From DASQWC01 sp035640475 (lineage in GTDB: Bacteria; Actinomycetota; JAICYB01), in the NCBI GenBank assembly GCA_035640475.1, contig DASQWC010000086.1, positions 1-27,782 of the forward strand: 27,782 nucleotides of DNA, given 5' to 3'. Position 1 is the first letter of the stretch. Each line of letters opens with the position of its first letter. Shown piece by piece: positions 1 through 7,581 of the stretch. Under the pieces are notes generated by a model that worked only from the letters and a program-made list of their open reading frames with translations, was not told the origin of the DNA and did not search any database. A program made the position numbers and the translations under genes.

Positions 1-1479
1 GTACGCCGCCAGACTCCCCTTCACGTGCTTGATGATGTCGTCCTCCGACAGCTCGGCCCCCGCCTCGGGCTCGACGACGGCCGTGATTGCTTCGCCCCAC
101 TTGTCGTCCGGCACACCGACCACGGCCGCGTCGCGGATCCCGTCGTGGCGCTTGAGCACCTCCTCGACCTCTTCGGGGAACACCTTCTCGCCTCCGGTGT
201 TGATGCAGACCGATCCCCGACCGAGCACCTTCAACGTGCCGTCCGCTTCGATCGTCGCGAAGTCGCCGGGAATCGAGTATCGGACGCCGTCGATGACCTT
301 GAACGTCCGCGCGCTCTTTTCCTCGTCCTTGTAGTAGCCGACCGGGACGAGCCCGCGGACGGCCAGCATGCCGACCTCACCCGATCCGGCTTCGATTTGC
401 GTGCCGTCCTCACGAATGACGCGCGCGTTGTCGCCGAGCGTGAAGCTCGCCGTGTGCGAGACGGCACCTCCCGTCGACACCGACTGACCCATTCCGACGG
501 CTTCCGAGGAGCCGAACGAGTCCTGCAGGATCATGCCCGGGTGGTGTTTGAGCAATCCCTGCTTGACCTCTTCACTCCACATCACGCCCGACGAGATGAT
601 CGCCAGCAGGCTCGACAGGTCCCACCGTCCCGGGTTCTCGTCGAGCGTGCGCAGGATCGGCTTGGCAAAGGCGTCGCCGACGATCGCGATGACGTTCACC
701 TTGTTGCGCTCGATCGTGTCGAGCAACTCGACCGCATCGAAGTTGCGCTTTTGCAGCGTCACGATCGAGCCGGCGACGTCGAGCACGATGAACGACACGA
801 ATGCGCCGGTGCCGTGCATGAGCGGACAGGCCGGGAGCCCGGCGGGGCCGGCGGCCGCCGGCGGCTGCCACACCGCGTTGGGGTCTCCGCCGGACTTCGC
901 GAACGCGTCGATGAGCTCGCCCATCGGCCACATGACGCCCTTCGGCATGCCGGTCGTGCCGCCCGTGTACAGCATGTAGATGTCTTCACCCGAGCGGCCC
1001 CAGGACGGCATGACGCGTTGCACCGCTGTCGACGCGGCGTCCTCGTACGGCTCGGCCCATTCCGGGCATGGACCCGTTCCGTCGTCCACCCACGACCACA
1101 GGCGAACCTTCGACACGCGTGAGCGCACACGATCGATCGTCTCGGTGAACACGCCGTGGAACACAACGGCGACCGCGTCGGCGTTATCCCAGAGGTACAC
1201 GAGCTCGTCGTCGGTGTATCGGTAGTTGGTGTTGACCGGGACGAGTGACGCTTTGGCCGTTGCGAACACAGCTTCGAGGAATTCGGGACAGTTGTAGAGG
1301 TACTGCGCGACCTTGTCCTGTCGCTCAACGCCGAGGTCGATGAGGCGAGCAGCGAACCCGTCGGCGCGCTTGTCGAACTCGCGCCAGGTTCTGCGGAGTT
1401 CGCCGTGGACGAGCGCCTGCGCATCGGGGAACGCGTCGGCGTTGCTTTCCCAGACGTCGGCGAAGTTCAGTTCCCCCAT
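1..1479 (-). CDS. Acyl-CoA synthetase, FadD19-like (3' end cut by window edge)
   Basis: AMP-forming ligase that would activate a fatty or steroid side-chain acid to its CoA thioester. The frame is open for 493 codons from the ATG at 1479 and runs off the window, so it is partial. The P-loop YTGGTTGMPKG lies at residues 171-181, followed by a GSSE motif and a late adenylation block with GRGSVCINTGGEKVFPEEV. The text around these motifs resembles mycobacterial FadD19, which acts on the C26 cholesterol side chain, but the substrate here is inferred from family only. About 45 residues, including the C-terminal catalytic lysine, should lie outside the window. A GAGAGG ribosome binding site precedes the start. 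It diverges from the gene at 1607 across 127 bp that hold two hairpins. Confidence 0.93.
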   Translation of the reverse strand, partial: MGELNFADVWESNADAFPDAQALVHGELRRTWREFDKRADGFAARLIDLGVERQDKVAQYLYNCPEFLEAVFATAKASLVPVNTNYRYTDDELVYLWDNADAVAVVFHGVFTETIDRVRSRVSKVRLWSWVDDGTGPCPEWAEPYEDAASTAVQRVMPSWGRSGEDIYMLYTGGTTGMPKGVMWPMGELIDAFAKSGGDPNAVWQPPAAAGPAGLPACPLMHGTGAFVSFIVLDVAGSIVTLQKRNFDAVELLDTIERNKVNVIAIVGDAFAKPILRTLDENPGRWDLSSLLAIISSGVMWSEEVKQGLLKHHPGMILQDSFGSSEAVGMGQSVSTGGAVSHTASFTLGDNARVIREDGTQIEAGSGEVGMLAVRGLVPVGYYKDEEKSARTFKVIDGVRYSIPGDFATIEADGTLKVLGRGSVCINTGGEKVFPEEVEEVLKRHDGIRDAAVVGVPDDKWGEAITAVVEPEAGAELSEDDIIKHVKGSLAAY

Positions 1480-1499
1480 GGTCCCTCTCTCGCTCTCTA

Positions 1500-1526
1500 C
1501 CGGGGGCGCTGCGCCCCCGGACCCCC
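1500..1526 (-). repeat. GC-rich palindromic repeat (REP-like), copy A
   Basis: On the minus strand a G-run is followed by GGGGGCGC, one base, then GCGCCCCC. The arms are perfect inverted repeats with almost no loop. The same core (G-run, GGGGGCGC, AGCG, GCGCCCCC) recurs at 3651-3689 with a longer loop. It lies between two divergent start codons, so a terminator role is unlikely. It looks like a dispersed palindromic element. Confidence 0.6.
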
Positions 1527-1533
1527 AGCGCGC

Positions 1534-1558
1534 ACCAAATGAGCTGCACTCATTTGGT
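1534..1558. promoter_or_regulatory. Perfect 10-bp inverted repeat between divergent genes (operator or leader hairpin)
   Basis: ACCAAATGAG at 1534-1543 and CTCATTTGGT at 1549-1558 are exact reverse complements separated by CTGCA. The arms are much more AT-rich than the surroundings. It lies 48 bp before the GTG of the flavoprotein gene and 55 bp before the start of the divergent synthetase, where a repressor site for both would be expected. No T-run follows it, so it is not a standard terminator. No regulator gene is present to pair with it. Confidence 0.45.
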
Positions 1559-1606
1559 TACGCTCGTGACAGTTCTGCTGGCAGATTACCCAGTTGGGAG
1601 CGAGCC

Positions 1607-2584
1607 GTGATCAAGACCAGACTCACCGAGATCCTCGGCATCGAGCACCCCGTGATGCTCGCCGGCATGGGCGGCGTCTCCTATCACCAGCTCGTGGCCG
1701 CCGTTTCGGAAGCCGGCGGATTCGGCACGTTCGGCGCGGCGACGATGTCGACCGAGAAGATGCTCGACGAGATCGCCGAGCTCAAGAAGCTCACCGACAA
1801 GCCATTCGGCGTCGACCTGCTCACCGCGATGGGCGACATGACGAAACAGGCCGAGGCGGCGATTGATGCGGGGGCGGCCGTGTACGTCGGTGCGCTCGGC
1901 GTTCCGGTCGAGCTCATCGACATGTGCCACCGCCGCGGCGTGCTCGTCGTCAACATGTGCGGCAAAGTGAGTCACGCACGCCAAGCCGTCGAGGCCGGCT
2001 GCGACATCGTCGTTGCGCAAGGGACCGAGGCCGGCGGCCATACCGGACGCATCGCAACGATGCCGCTCGTCCCGCAAATCGTCGACGCGGTCGGCGACAA
2101 GGTCCCCGTTGTCGCCGCCGGTGGGATTTTCGATGGACGCGGGTTGGCTGCGGCACTCGCGCTCGGCGCGGACGGCGTATGGGTCGGAACGCGCTTCATC
2201 GCGACGCCGGAAGCGCGCTCGACGCCGGGCTATAAAGATGCGCTTATCGCAGCTGCCGAAGATCGAACGACGATTACGCGCGCGTACACGGGCAAGACGC
2301 TGCGCGCCCTCGAGAACTCGTACACGAAGTACTTCGAGCAGCATCCCGAGGAACTGCAGAAGTTCCCCTTGCAGGCGGCACGCTCCATGCAGGACGGCGC
2401 CATGAACCTCGGAAGCGACGATTGGTCGCGCGTCGATCCCGACAAGGAGTGTTTCCCGTCCGGGCAGGGCGTCGGCGCCATCGACGATCTCGTGCCGGCG
2501 GGTGAGCTGGTCCGCCGATTCGTCGAAGAAGCAGAACAGGAAATCGACAGAGTTGGATCTCTGCGAGGGGTGAGGGTCAAGTGA
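1607..2584 (+). CDS. Nitronate monooxygenase / 2-nitropropane dioxygenase family flavoprotein
   Basis: FMN-dependent TIM-barrel enzyme, 325 aa. The family oxidises nitronates, but many actinobacterial members are reductases of other substrates. One homolog (IpdC) works in steroid ring C/D breakdown, so the substrate cannot be fixed here. The flavin-site motif AQGTEAGGHTGR is present, with H145 at the position of the catalytic histidine. It is followed by the phosphate-binding AAGGIFDGRG and GADGVWVGTRF segments. GTG 1607 is chosen because GGGAG lies six bases upstream and the protein then begins right at the conserved IKTRLTEILGIEHPV; the frame is open further upstream but covers the hairpin repeats. 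Its TGA overlaps the GTG of the next gene (GTGA), so the two are probably translationally coupled. Confidence 0.9.
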   Translation: MIKTRLTEILGIEHPVMLAGMGGVSYHQLVAAVSEAGGFGTFGAATMSTEKMLDEIAELKKLTDKPFGVDLLTAMGDMTKQAEAAIDAGAAVYVGALGVPVELIDMCHRRGVLVVNMCGKVSHARQAVEAGCDIVVAQGTEAGGHTGRIATMPLVPQIVDAVGDKVPVVAAGGIFDGRGLAAALALGADGVWVGTRFIATPEARSTPGYKDALIAAAEDRTTITRAYTGKTLRALENSYTKYFEQHPEELQKFPLQAARSMQDGAMNLGSDDWSRVDPDKECFPSGQGVGAIDDLVPAGELVRRFVEEAEQEIDRVGSLRGVRVK

Positions 2585-3762
2585 AGTTCGGCATCTTCTT
2601 CGAGATCTCGGTTCCCAGGCCGTTCACGCCGGAGATCGAGAAGCAGGTCTACGACAACTGCCTCGAGCAAGTGCGCGTCGCCGACGAAGTCGGCTTCGAC
2701 TACGTGTGGGCGGTAGAGCACCACTTCCTCGAGGAGTACTCCCACTGCTCGGCCCCCGAGCTCTTCCTGACGGCGTGCGCCATGCAAACGAAGCGCATCC
2801 GCGTCGGCCACGGCATCGTCGTGTGCGTCCCGCAGTTCAACCACCCCGTACGCGCGGCCGAGCGCGGCGCCGTCCTCGACATCCTCTCCGGCGGACGGCT
2901 CGATTTCGGCACCGGCCGCTCGGCGACGTGGACGGAGCTTCGCGGCTTCGAAGCCGATCCCGACGAGACGAAAAAGACGTGGGACGAATACGTGCGCGTC
3001 ATCCCGAAGATGTGGACCCAAGAGCGCTTCGGGTGGCAGGGACGCGCGTTCTCGATGCCGGAGCGCGCCGTCCTGCCCAAGCCGGTTCAGAAGCCGCACC
3101 CGCCCATGTGGGTCGCCGTTACGTCGCCGGGAACCGAGCTCGACGCCGGCGAGCGCGGACTCGGCGCCCTCGGCTTGAGCTTCGGCGGCTTTGCCGCGCA
3201 AGAGCGTTCGACGGCCGCGTACAAGCAACGCATCCAGAACTGCGATCCGGTCGGCGAGTTCGTCAACGACCAAGTGCACGCGGTCAACTTCCTGTTCTGC
3301 CATGAGGACCGCGACTACGGCGCGAAGACCGGACTGCGTCTGGGCGGCACGTTCGGCTACCTGAACTCGCAGCTGTTCCCGGCGCGCGAGGCGTACCCGA
3401 CGCCGTCCTATCCGACACTCGGGCCCCTTCCGCAGACGCGCCGCGAGGAGTCCGGGCCCGGCGACGATTCCGGCATCCCGGAGGGACTCGCGATCGGCGA
3501 TCCCGACCACATCATCGAGTGCGTGAAGAAATGGGAGTCGGCCGGCGTCGACGGTCTCAACTTCCTGCTCAACATGGCGGAAACCGTTCCCCACGAAGAG
3601 GTCTTGGCGAGCCTTCGGCTGTTTGCCAAGGAAGTGATGCCGAAATTCGCGGGGGGTTCGGGGGGCGCAGCGAAGCGGAGCGCCCCCGATCAACTGGGAG
3701 CGCCCACGCCGGAGCGAAGCGGAGGCGATGGAGTGGGCGCGCAGGTGCCGGCCGGGACATAA
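2581..3762 (+). CDS. LLM-class flavin/F420-dependent oxidoreductase with repeat-derived tail
   Basis: Bacterial luciferase-like TIM-barrel monooxygenase or reductase, 393 aa, cytosolic, using FMNH2 or F420. Seen: an N-terminal MKFGIFFEISVPRPF strand, the EHHF motif near residue 46, a GRLDFGTGRS segment and the family's PKPVQKPHPPMWV segment. The start is GTG 2581, overlapping the previous stop by four bases. The conserved domain ends at about MPKF, residue 356. The last 37 residues, rich in Gly, Ala, Ser and Pro, are encoded by the palindromic repeat at 3651-3727 and the bases after it. Its TAA shares one base with the ATG of the next gene. The substrate is unknown; neighbours suggest lipid or sterol catabolism. 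Confidence 0.9.
   Translation: MKFGIFFEISVPRPFTPEIEKQVYDNCLEQVRVADEVGFDYVWAVEHHFLEEYSHCSAPELFLTACAMQTKRIRVGHGIVVCVPQFNHPVRAAERGAVLDILSGGRLDFGTGRSATWTELRGFEADPDETKKTWDEYVRVIPKMWTQERFGWQGRAFSMPERAVLPKPVQKPHPPMWVAVTSPGTELDAGERGLGALGLSFGGFAAQERSTAAYKQRIQNCDPVGEFVNDQVHAVNFLFCHEDRDYGAKTGLRLGGTFGYLNSQLFPAREAYPTPSYPTLGPLPQTRREESGPGDDSGIPEGLAIGDPDHIIECVKKWESAGVDGLNFLLNMAETVPHEEVLASLRLFAKEVMPKFAGGSGGAAKRSAPDQLGAPTPERSGGDGVGAQVPAGT
3651..3727 (+). repeat. GC-rich palindromic repeat, copy B plus companion element, inside a coding 3' end
   Basis: GGGGGCGC at 3661-3668 pairs with GCGCCCCC at 3680-3687 around an 11-base loop, preceded by a G-run as in copy A (1500-1526). It is followed at 3705-3727 by a 23-base element (CACGCCGGAGCG then AAGCGGAGGCG) that recurs with one mismatch at 10151-10173. 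The whole stretch is read in frame as the C-terminal tail of the LLM oxidoreductase and ends 34 bp before the next start codon. Confidence 0.6.
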
Positions 3763-4508
3763 TGCCTATCCAAGGAACCCTCGACGTTTCGCCGCGGATC
3801 AGCGAGGCGCCTCTGGCGAGCGACCTTGCGACCGAACCGGTCGTGCTCGAGAAGGCGCAAGTGCTTCAGGTCATGTTCGAGATCGCCTCTGCACACATCG
3901 ACGATCTCCTGCCGCCCGCGCTGCAGCGCACCGATCCACCGGTCGCGACCTTCGTCGTGATCAAGGCCGTCGACTCGGCGCTGGGCACGTTCACACTCGC
4001 GCAGACGCGTGTGGGCTGCCGGGCGGGAGCGCGTCCGCGCGGGTTCGTCACCGGCGGATATATCGACACTCCGATACCGGCGCTCGAAAAGCGGTGGGGG
4101 TTCGGCCTGGCGCCCGCGTCGGTCACGCTCGGCGGCCGCTACCACGACGTCGAGGCCGAAGTGTCGGTGGACGGCCGCCCGATCCTGGTGACATCGCTCG
4201 TCGATCCCGTGCCGCTGTCGGGAGCCGAGATCCAGTTCGCCGCGAGCATGCAGCTGGCCCGTGTCATCCGCGACGGCAAGGAGAAGCCGAGGCTTGTACA
4301 AGTCGATCCCGAGCTGACCTTCCATCGCGCGTCGCGCGGCAGACCGCGCCTCGACGTGTTCGCAGCCGATGCGTGGGGCGATGGCCGAATCGAGCCCGTC
4401 TATCCGGTGTCGGCGTGGTACGCGGTGTGCGACCTCTCGCTGCCGCGAGTTCGGTACATCTGCGACCCGGCGCTGCCCGCGTTCCAGGGAACCGAAAAGC
4501 TCGCCTAA
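3762..4508 (+). CDS. Acetoacetate decarboxylase-fold protein lacking the usual catalytic lysine
   Basis: 248 aa, resembling the acetoacetate decarboxylase family (ADC fold) over its middle: GFVTGGYIDTPIPALEKRWG, then a VTLGGRYHDVEAEV strand. In true decarboxylases the segment after WGF reads PKK and supplies the Schiff-base lysine. Here it reads GLAPAS, so decarboxylation by that mechanism is doubtful. ADC-like proteins are known with other activities such as aldolase or hydratase, or may simply bind a ligand. ATG 3762 shares a base with the stop of the upstream oxidoreductase, which points to coupling and a shared pathway. The frame is open further upstream, but that part is repeat-derived sequence. 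It meets the next gene tail to tail with a 4-bp overlap (CTAA). Confidence 0.75.
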   Translation: MPIQGTLDVSPRISEAPLASDLATEPVVLEKAQVLQVMFEIASAHIDDLLPPALQRTDPPVATFVVIKAVDSALGTFTLAQTRVGCRAGARPRGFVTGGYIDTPIPALEKRWGFGLAPASVTLGGRYHDVEAEVSVDGRPILVTSLVDPVPLSGAEIQFAASMQLARVIRDGKEKPRLVQVDPELTFHRASRGRPRLDVFAADAWGDGRIEPVYPVSAWYAVCDLSLPRVRYICDPALPAFQGTEKLA

Positions 4509-5884
4509 CCCGGCTGTTCGGCGAGTCGCTTGATGTGCGCGTTCTGATCGCGCAAGAGCTTCGTCATGTAGCGGCGCACGAAGACTGCGTCGGCGACACG
4601 TCCAAGGGGTCCCAACGGCAACGAGTATTCGACCTCGTCGACCATCCGCGTGCCGCCGTCCGAAGACTCGAACCGATGCACGTGCCGCCAGCTCCGGAAC
4701 GGTCCACTCTGCATCTCATCAACAAACAGACGCGGATCGTCGTACTCGGTGATCAGCGACGTCAGACGAACGGGAAGTCCGAAACGCGTCGAGCGCCACG
4801 TCACGTGATCACCGAGGCTCATCCGGCCGCTTCGGACACCGCCGTCCACAGTCTCCCGTGCGCCCGGAACCGACAGGTGCACGTCGACGTCGATCGCCAA
4901 ACCAAAGCAGCGCGCTGGTGGCGCCGCGATCTTCGTCTCGAGCACGATGCGGCTCGGCCGACTCACGCGGAGATCGCGCCAGCCGAATCGCGTCCGGTCC
5001 GGCAGTCCGGCTCGGATCACGTCCTCGGTAAGCCGCGTCCTCGGCACAAGTGATTCCGGCAGCGGCTCGGCAAACGGTCCCGGTTCGACGCCGTCGAGCA
5101 GCAGTCGAACCTGCGCAATCGCGATCATCGGGACCTTCATCGCGCGTTCCGCGAGCCAAGCAAGGATGCGCAGCAGCCAGATCGGCGCCGGAACGACGAA
5201 TGTCCGGACGCCCATCGCCCGGCCGATCCGCCGTCCGGTCTCGGCGAGCGGCATCTCCTCCGGCCCGACGACGGCTACCGACCGGTCGACGAGCTCACCG
5301 TCCACGACGAACGCACGGATGATCTCGACGATGTCCCGCACGGCAACCGGGCTCACCACACAATCGCCGATCCCGATCTTTGCGAACGTTCGAAACGTGC
5401 CGATCGTCTTCGAGGCATTCCCGATCATCTGGTCACCGCGGCCGTAGATCACGCCCGCCTTCACCACGAGGTACTCCAGGCCGGATCCGCGCACGATCTC
5501 CTCGGCCCCCCACTTCGAGTCGAGGTATCCCGACCCCGTCTGGGGACGCGCGGTCAAGTAGCTCGTCAGCGCGATGCGCTTGGTTCCCGCGCGCTTGGCG
5601 GCGTTCACAACGCTCCGCGTCCCGCGCACGTGGACGTTCTCGTAGGTCTGGGAGCCGATCTCGCGGTTGATGCCGGCACAGTGGACGACGGCATCACATC
5701 CCTCGAACGCTTTGGCGAGCGCATCCTCGTCGACGACCGAGGCCCGGACGACCTCGCCGACGGCTTGCCCGATCCTCGGATCCTCGCCGCGAGCAATGAG
5801 GACGACCTCGTGGCCGTCGGCAAGGAGCGTATGCGCGAGGTTGCCGCCGACCAGACCCGTTCCACCCGTGATCGCGACGCGCAT
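4505..5884 (-). CDS. Atypical SDR (NAD-dependent epimerase-like) fused to an SRPBCC/START-like domain
   Basis: 459 aa in two parts. Residues 1 to about 290 form an extended/atypical SDR with ITGGTGLVGG for NAD(P) binding at the N-terminus and an active-site YLDSK (Y120, K124), similar to NDUFA9-like NAD(P)-binding proteins. Residues about 312-455 form an SRPBCC (polyketide cyclase/START) fold that could hold a hydrophobic ligand; it opens with RIVLETKIAAPPARCF. The known SDR-SRPBCC fusions of the TIGR01777 type place the SRPBCC part first, so this order is reversed. No clear ribosome binding site precedes ATG 5884, which may be leaderless. It diverges from the PNPOx-like gene across only 41 bp. 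Substrate unknown. Confidence 0.85.
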   Translation of the reverse strand: MRVAITGGTGLVGGNLAHTLLADGHEVVLIARGEDPRIGQAVGEVVRASVVDEDALAKAFEGCDAVVHCAGINREIGSQTYENVHVRGTRSVVNAAKRAGTKRIALTSYLTARPQTGSGYLDSKWGAEEIVRGSGLEYLVVKAGVIYGRGDQMIGNASKTIGTFRTFAKIGIGDCVVSPVAVRDIVEIIRAFVVDGELVDRSVAVVGPEEMPLAETGRRIGRAMGVRTFVVPAPIWLLRILAWLAERAMKVPMIAIAQVRLLLDGVEPGPFAEPLPESLVPRTRLTEDVIRAGLPDRTRFGWRDLRVSRPSRIVLETKIAAPPARCFGLAIDVDVHLSVPGARETVDGGVRSGRMSLGDHVTWRSTRFGLPVRLTSLITEYDDPRLFVDEMQSGPFRSWRHVHRFESSDGGTRMVDEVEYSLPLGPLGRVADAVFVRRYMTKLLRDQNAHIKRLAEQPG

Positions 5885-5925
5885 GACGACTTGATTTTGA
5901 CCTCGAACTTTTCCAGCGTGGAGAC

Positions 5926-6402
5926 GTGCTCACCTGGGGACGCTTCCGAGAGGTCCGGCCCGATCTCGCCGAGGCCGGTCAGGCGCTCTTCTACCAGTTC
6001 GGCGTAGGTCTGGCCTTCCTCGGCACCGTCCGGCCGGACGGCGGCCCGCGCATGCACCCGATGTGTCCGCTGATCGTCGACGATGCGCTTTACGCCTTCA
6101 TCGAGCCCGGTCCGAAGCGGCGCGACCTCCTGCGCGACGGCCGGTACGCGATGCATTGCTTCCCGCCGGCCGCCAACGAGGACGCGTTCTACATCACCGG
6201 GACGGCCGAGCACCGCACCGATCCGGCGCTGCGCGAGAAGGTCGCTGCCGTGTTCTGGAAAGAACGCGGCAAGGCTGAGCCACCCGAGCAGTCACTCGAG
6301 CAGCAGCTCTTCGAGTTCTTCGTCCAGACCTGCCTGTACACGAAGACGAGTGGGCACGGCGACTGGAACCCGCAGCACACCATCTGGAACGCGCGCGGTT
6401 AG
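5926..6402 (+). CDS. Pyridoxamine 5'-phosphate oxidase-like split-barrel flavin/F420 protein
   Basis: 158 aa, single split-barrel domain of the PNPOx-like superfamily, binding FMN, F420 or heme. The strand pattern is typical: VGLAFLGTVRPDGGPRMHPM, a conserved acidic loop, then YAFIEPGPKRRDLLRDGRYA. Family members include F420-dependent reductases in actinobacteria, which would fit the two LLM oxidoreductases nearby, but the cofactor cannot be read from sequence. GTG 5926 is the only reasonable start; no good ribosome binding site is seen, so it may be leaderless. It ends against the next minus-strand gene with a 4-bp TTAG overlap. Confidence 0.85.
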   Translation: MLTWGRFREVRPDLAEAGQALFYQFGVGLAFLGTVRPDGGPRMHPMCPLIVDDALYAFIEPGPKRRDLLRDGRYAMHCFPPAANEDAFYITGTAEHRTDPALREKVAAVFWKERGKAEPPEQSLEQQLFEFFVQTCLYTKTSGHGDWNPQHTIWNARG

Positions 6403-7565
6403 TCGAAGCGCGGAAGCACTTTCGTAGCGAACAGCTCGAGCGAGCGCTTCAGCTCGTCGTTCGGGATCAGGCTGACGTACTGCCATGCGAGCAAGTACTT
6501 GAGCGGCAACCGATCAAGCAACGACTCGAGCTGCCGCGATACGGTGTCGACACTCCCGACCAGGACGAGCGACCGGTCGATCAGCAACTGCGGCGTGATG
6601 TCGTCGCTCGTCTCTCCGGGCTCCGGGATCGCCGCGGTGAATCCGAAGGGTGAGAACCACGCGCCGCCGACGAACGCGCCCGAGTTCGCCCAGAGGTTGA
6701 GGGCTTCCTCGTCGGTGTCGGCAACAACGACGTCCCGGAGAACGCCCATCTGCTCGCCCGCCGGGAGACCCGATGTGTCGGCGTAGACGCCGAACAGCTG
6801 TGACTCGAGTGCGGCGTTCACCGGCGCGAGCACCGGCATCACGTTCTCGCGCGCGCACCAGCGGATCGTCGACTCGCTGAACGCGAACGGCTGCATCAAC
6901 GGCGGGTGCGGCTTCTGGACCGGCTTCGGGACGACACCGATCTCGACCAGACGGCCGTCCGCGTCGACACCGCTGCCCATCGTGCGCGTCGCTTCCATGT
7001 CCCATGGGACGTCGTCCGGAGGGATCTTCCAGAACTTCCCGTCGAAGCTGAATGTGTCCCTCGTCCACGCGAGCTTGATGATCTGGAAGAACTCCTCGAA
7101 CGCTTCCCGGTTGAGCTGGTCGACCTCGCCTTGATCGGACGACGTCGCGTGCAGCACGCGGTACGGCTGCGCGAGCGTGTCGACCCAGCGCCGCTGATAT
7201 CCGCGCGCGAAGCCGGCGAAGGCCCGGCCCCCGGTCATGTGATCGAGCATCGCGATGTCCTCGGCAACGCGGAGCGGGCTCGATGCAGGCAACACGATGC
7301 CGAGCTGGCCGACGCGGATCCGTTTCGTCTGGAGTCCGACGAACAGATCGAGCAAGACCGGATTGTTCGAGAGCTCGAAGCCTTCGATGTGGAAGTGATG
7401 CTCGGTAAACGCGATCGAGTCGTAGCCGAGATCGTCCGCGAGCGTCGCCTGCTCGCTTAGGTCGCGCAGCATGCGCGCATACGCCTCCACGCTGTTTCCG
7501 GCCATGCCGCGCTGTACTTCCTCCGTCGAGCCGACCGACGGCAGATAGAAGACGCCGACCTTCAC
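6399..7565 (-). CDS. LLM-class flavin/F420-dependent oxidoreductase
   Basis: 388 aa luciferase-like enzyme, a distant paralog of the one at 2581. It has MKVGVFYLP at the start, EHHF near residue 55, a GGRAFAGFARGYQ segment and VVPKPVQKPHPP, and it ends at VLPRFD with no repeat-derived tail, which shows the normal family length. The start is GTG 7565. It lies 16 bp after the mycothiol amidase gene on the same strand, so the two probably form one transcript. That suggests a role in oxidising or detoxifying an electrophilic compound, but this is inference. Its stop overlaps that of the PNPOx-like gene. Confidence 0.9.
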   Translation of the reverse strand: MKVGVFYLPSVGSTEEVQRGMAGNSVEAYARMLRDLSEQATLADDLGYDSIAFTEHHFHIEGFELSNNPVLLDLFVGLQTKRIRVGQLGIVLPASSPLRVAEDIAMLDHMTGGRAFAGFARGYQRRWVDTLAQPYRVLHATSSDQGEVDQLNREAFEEFFQIIKLAWTRDTFSFDGKFWKIPPDDVPWDMEATRTMGSGVDADGRLVEIGVVPKPVQKPHPPLMQPFAFSESTIRWCARENVMPVLAPVNAALESQLFGVYADTSGLPAGEQMGVLRDVVVADTDEEALNLWANSGAFVGGAWFSPFGFTAAIPEPGETSDDITPQLLIDRSLVLVGSVDTVSRQLESLLDRLPLKYLLAWQYVSLIPNDELKRSLELFATKVLPRFD

Positions 7566-7581
7566 GCCGTCACGCTACGCG

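Noticed and set aside
1500..1558. Intrinsic terminators
   Set aside because: Both hairpins lie between divergent start codons and neither has a following T-run.
2230..3693. 487-codon minus-strand open frame
   Set aside because: Antisense of the two coupled flavoenzyme genes, which have clear motifs.
3728..3730. Alternative ATG after GGAGGCG as start of a gene
   Set aside because: It opens an Arg-rich frame out of phase with the ADC-like gene.
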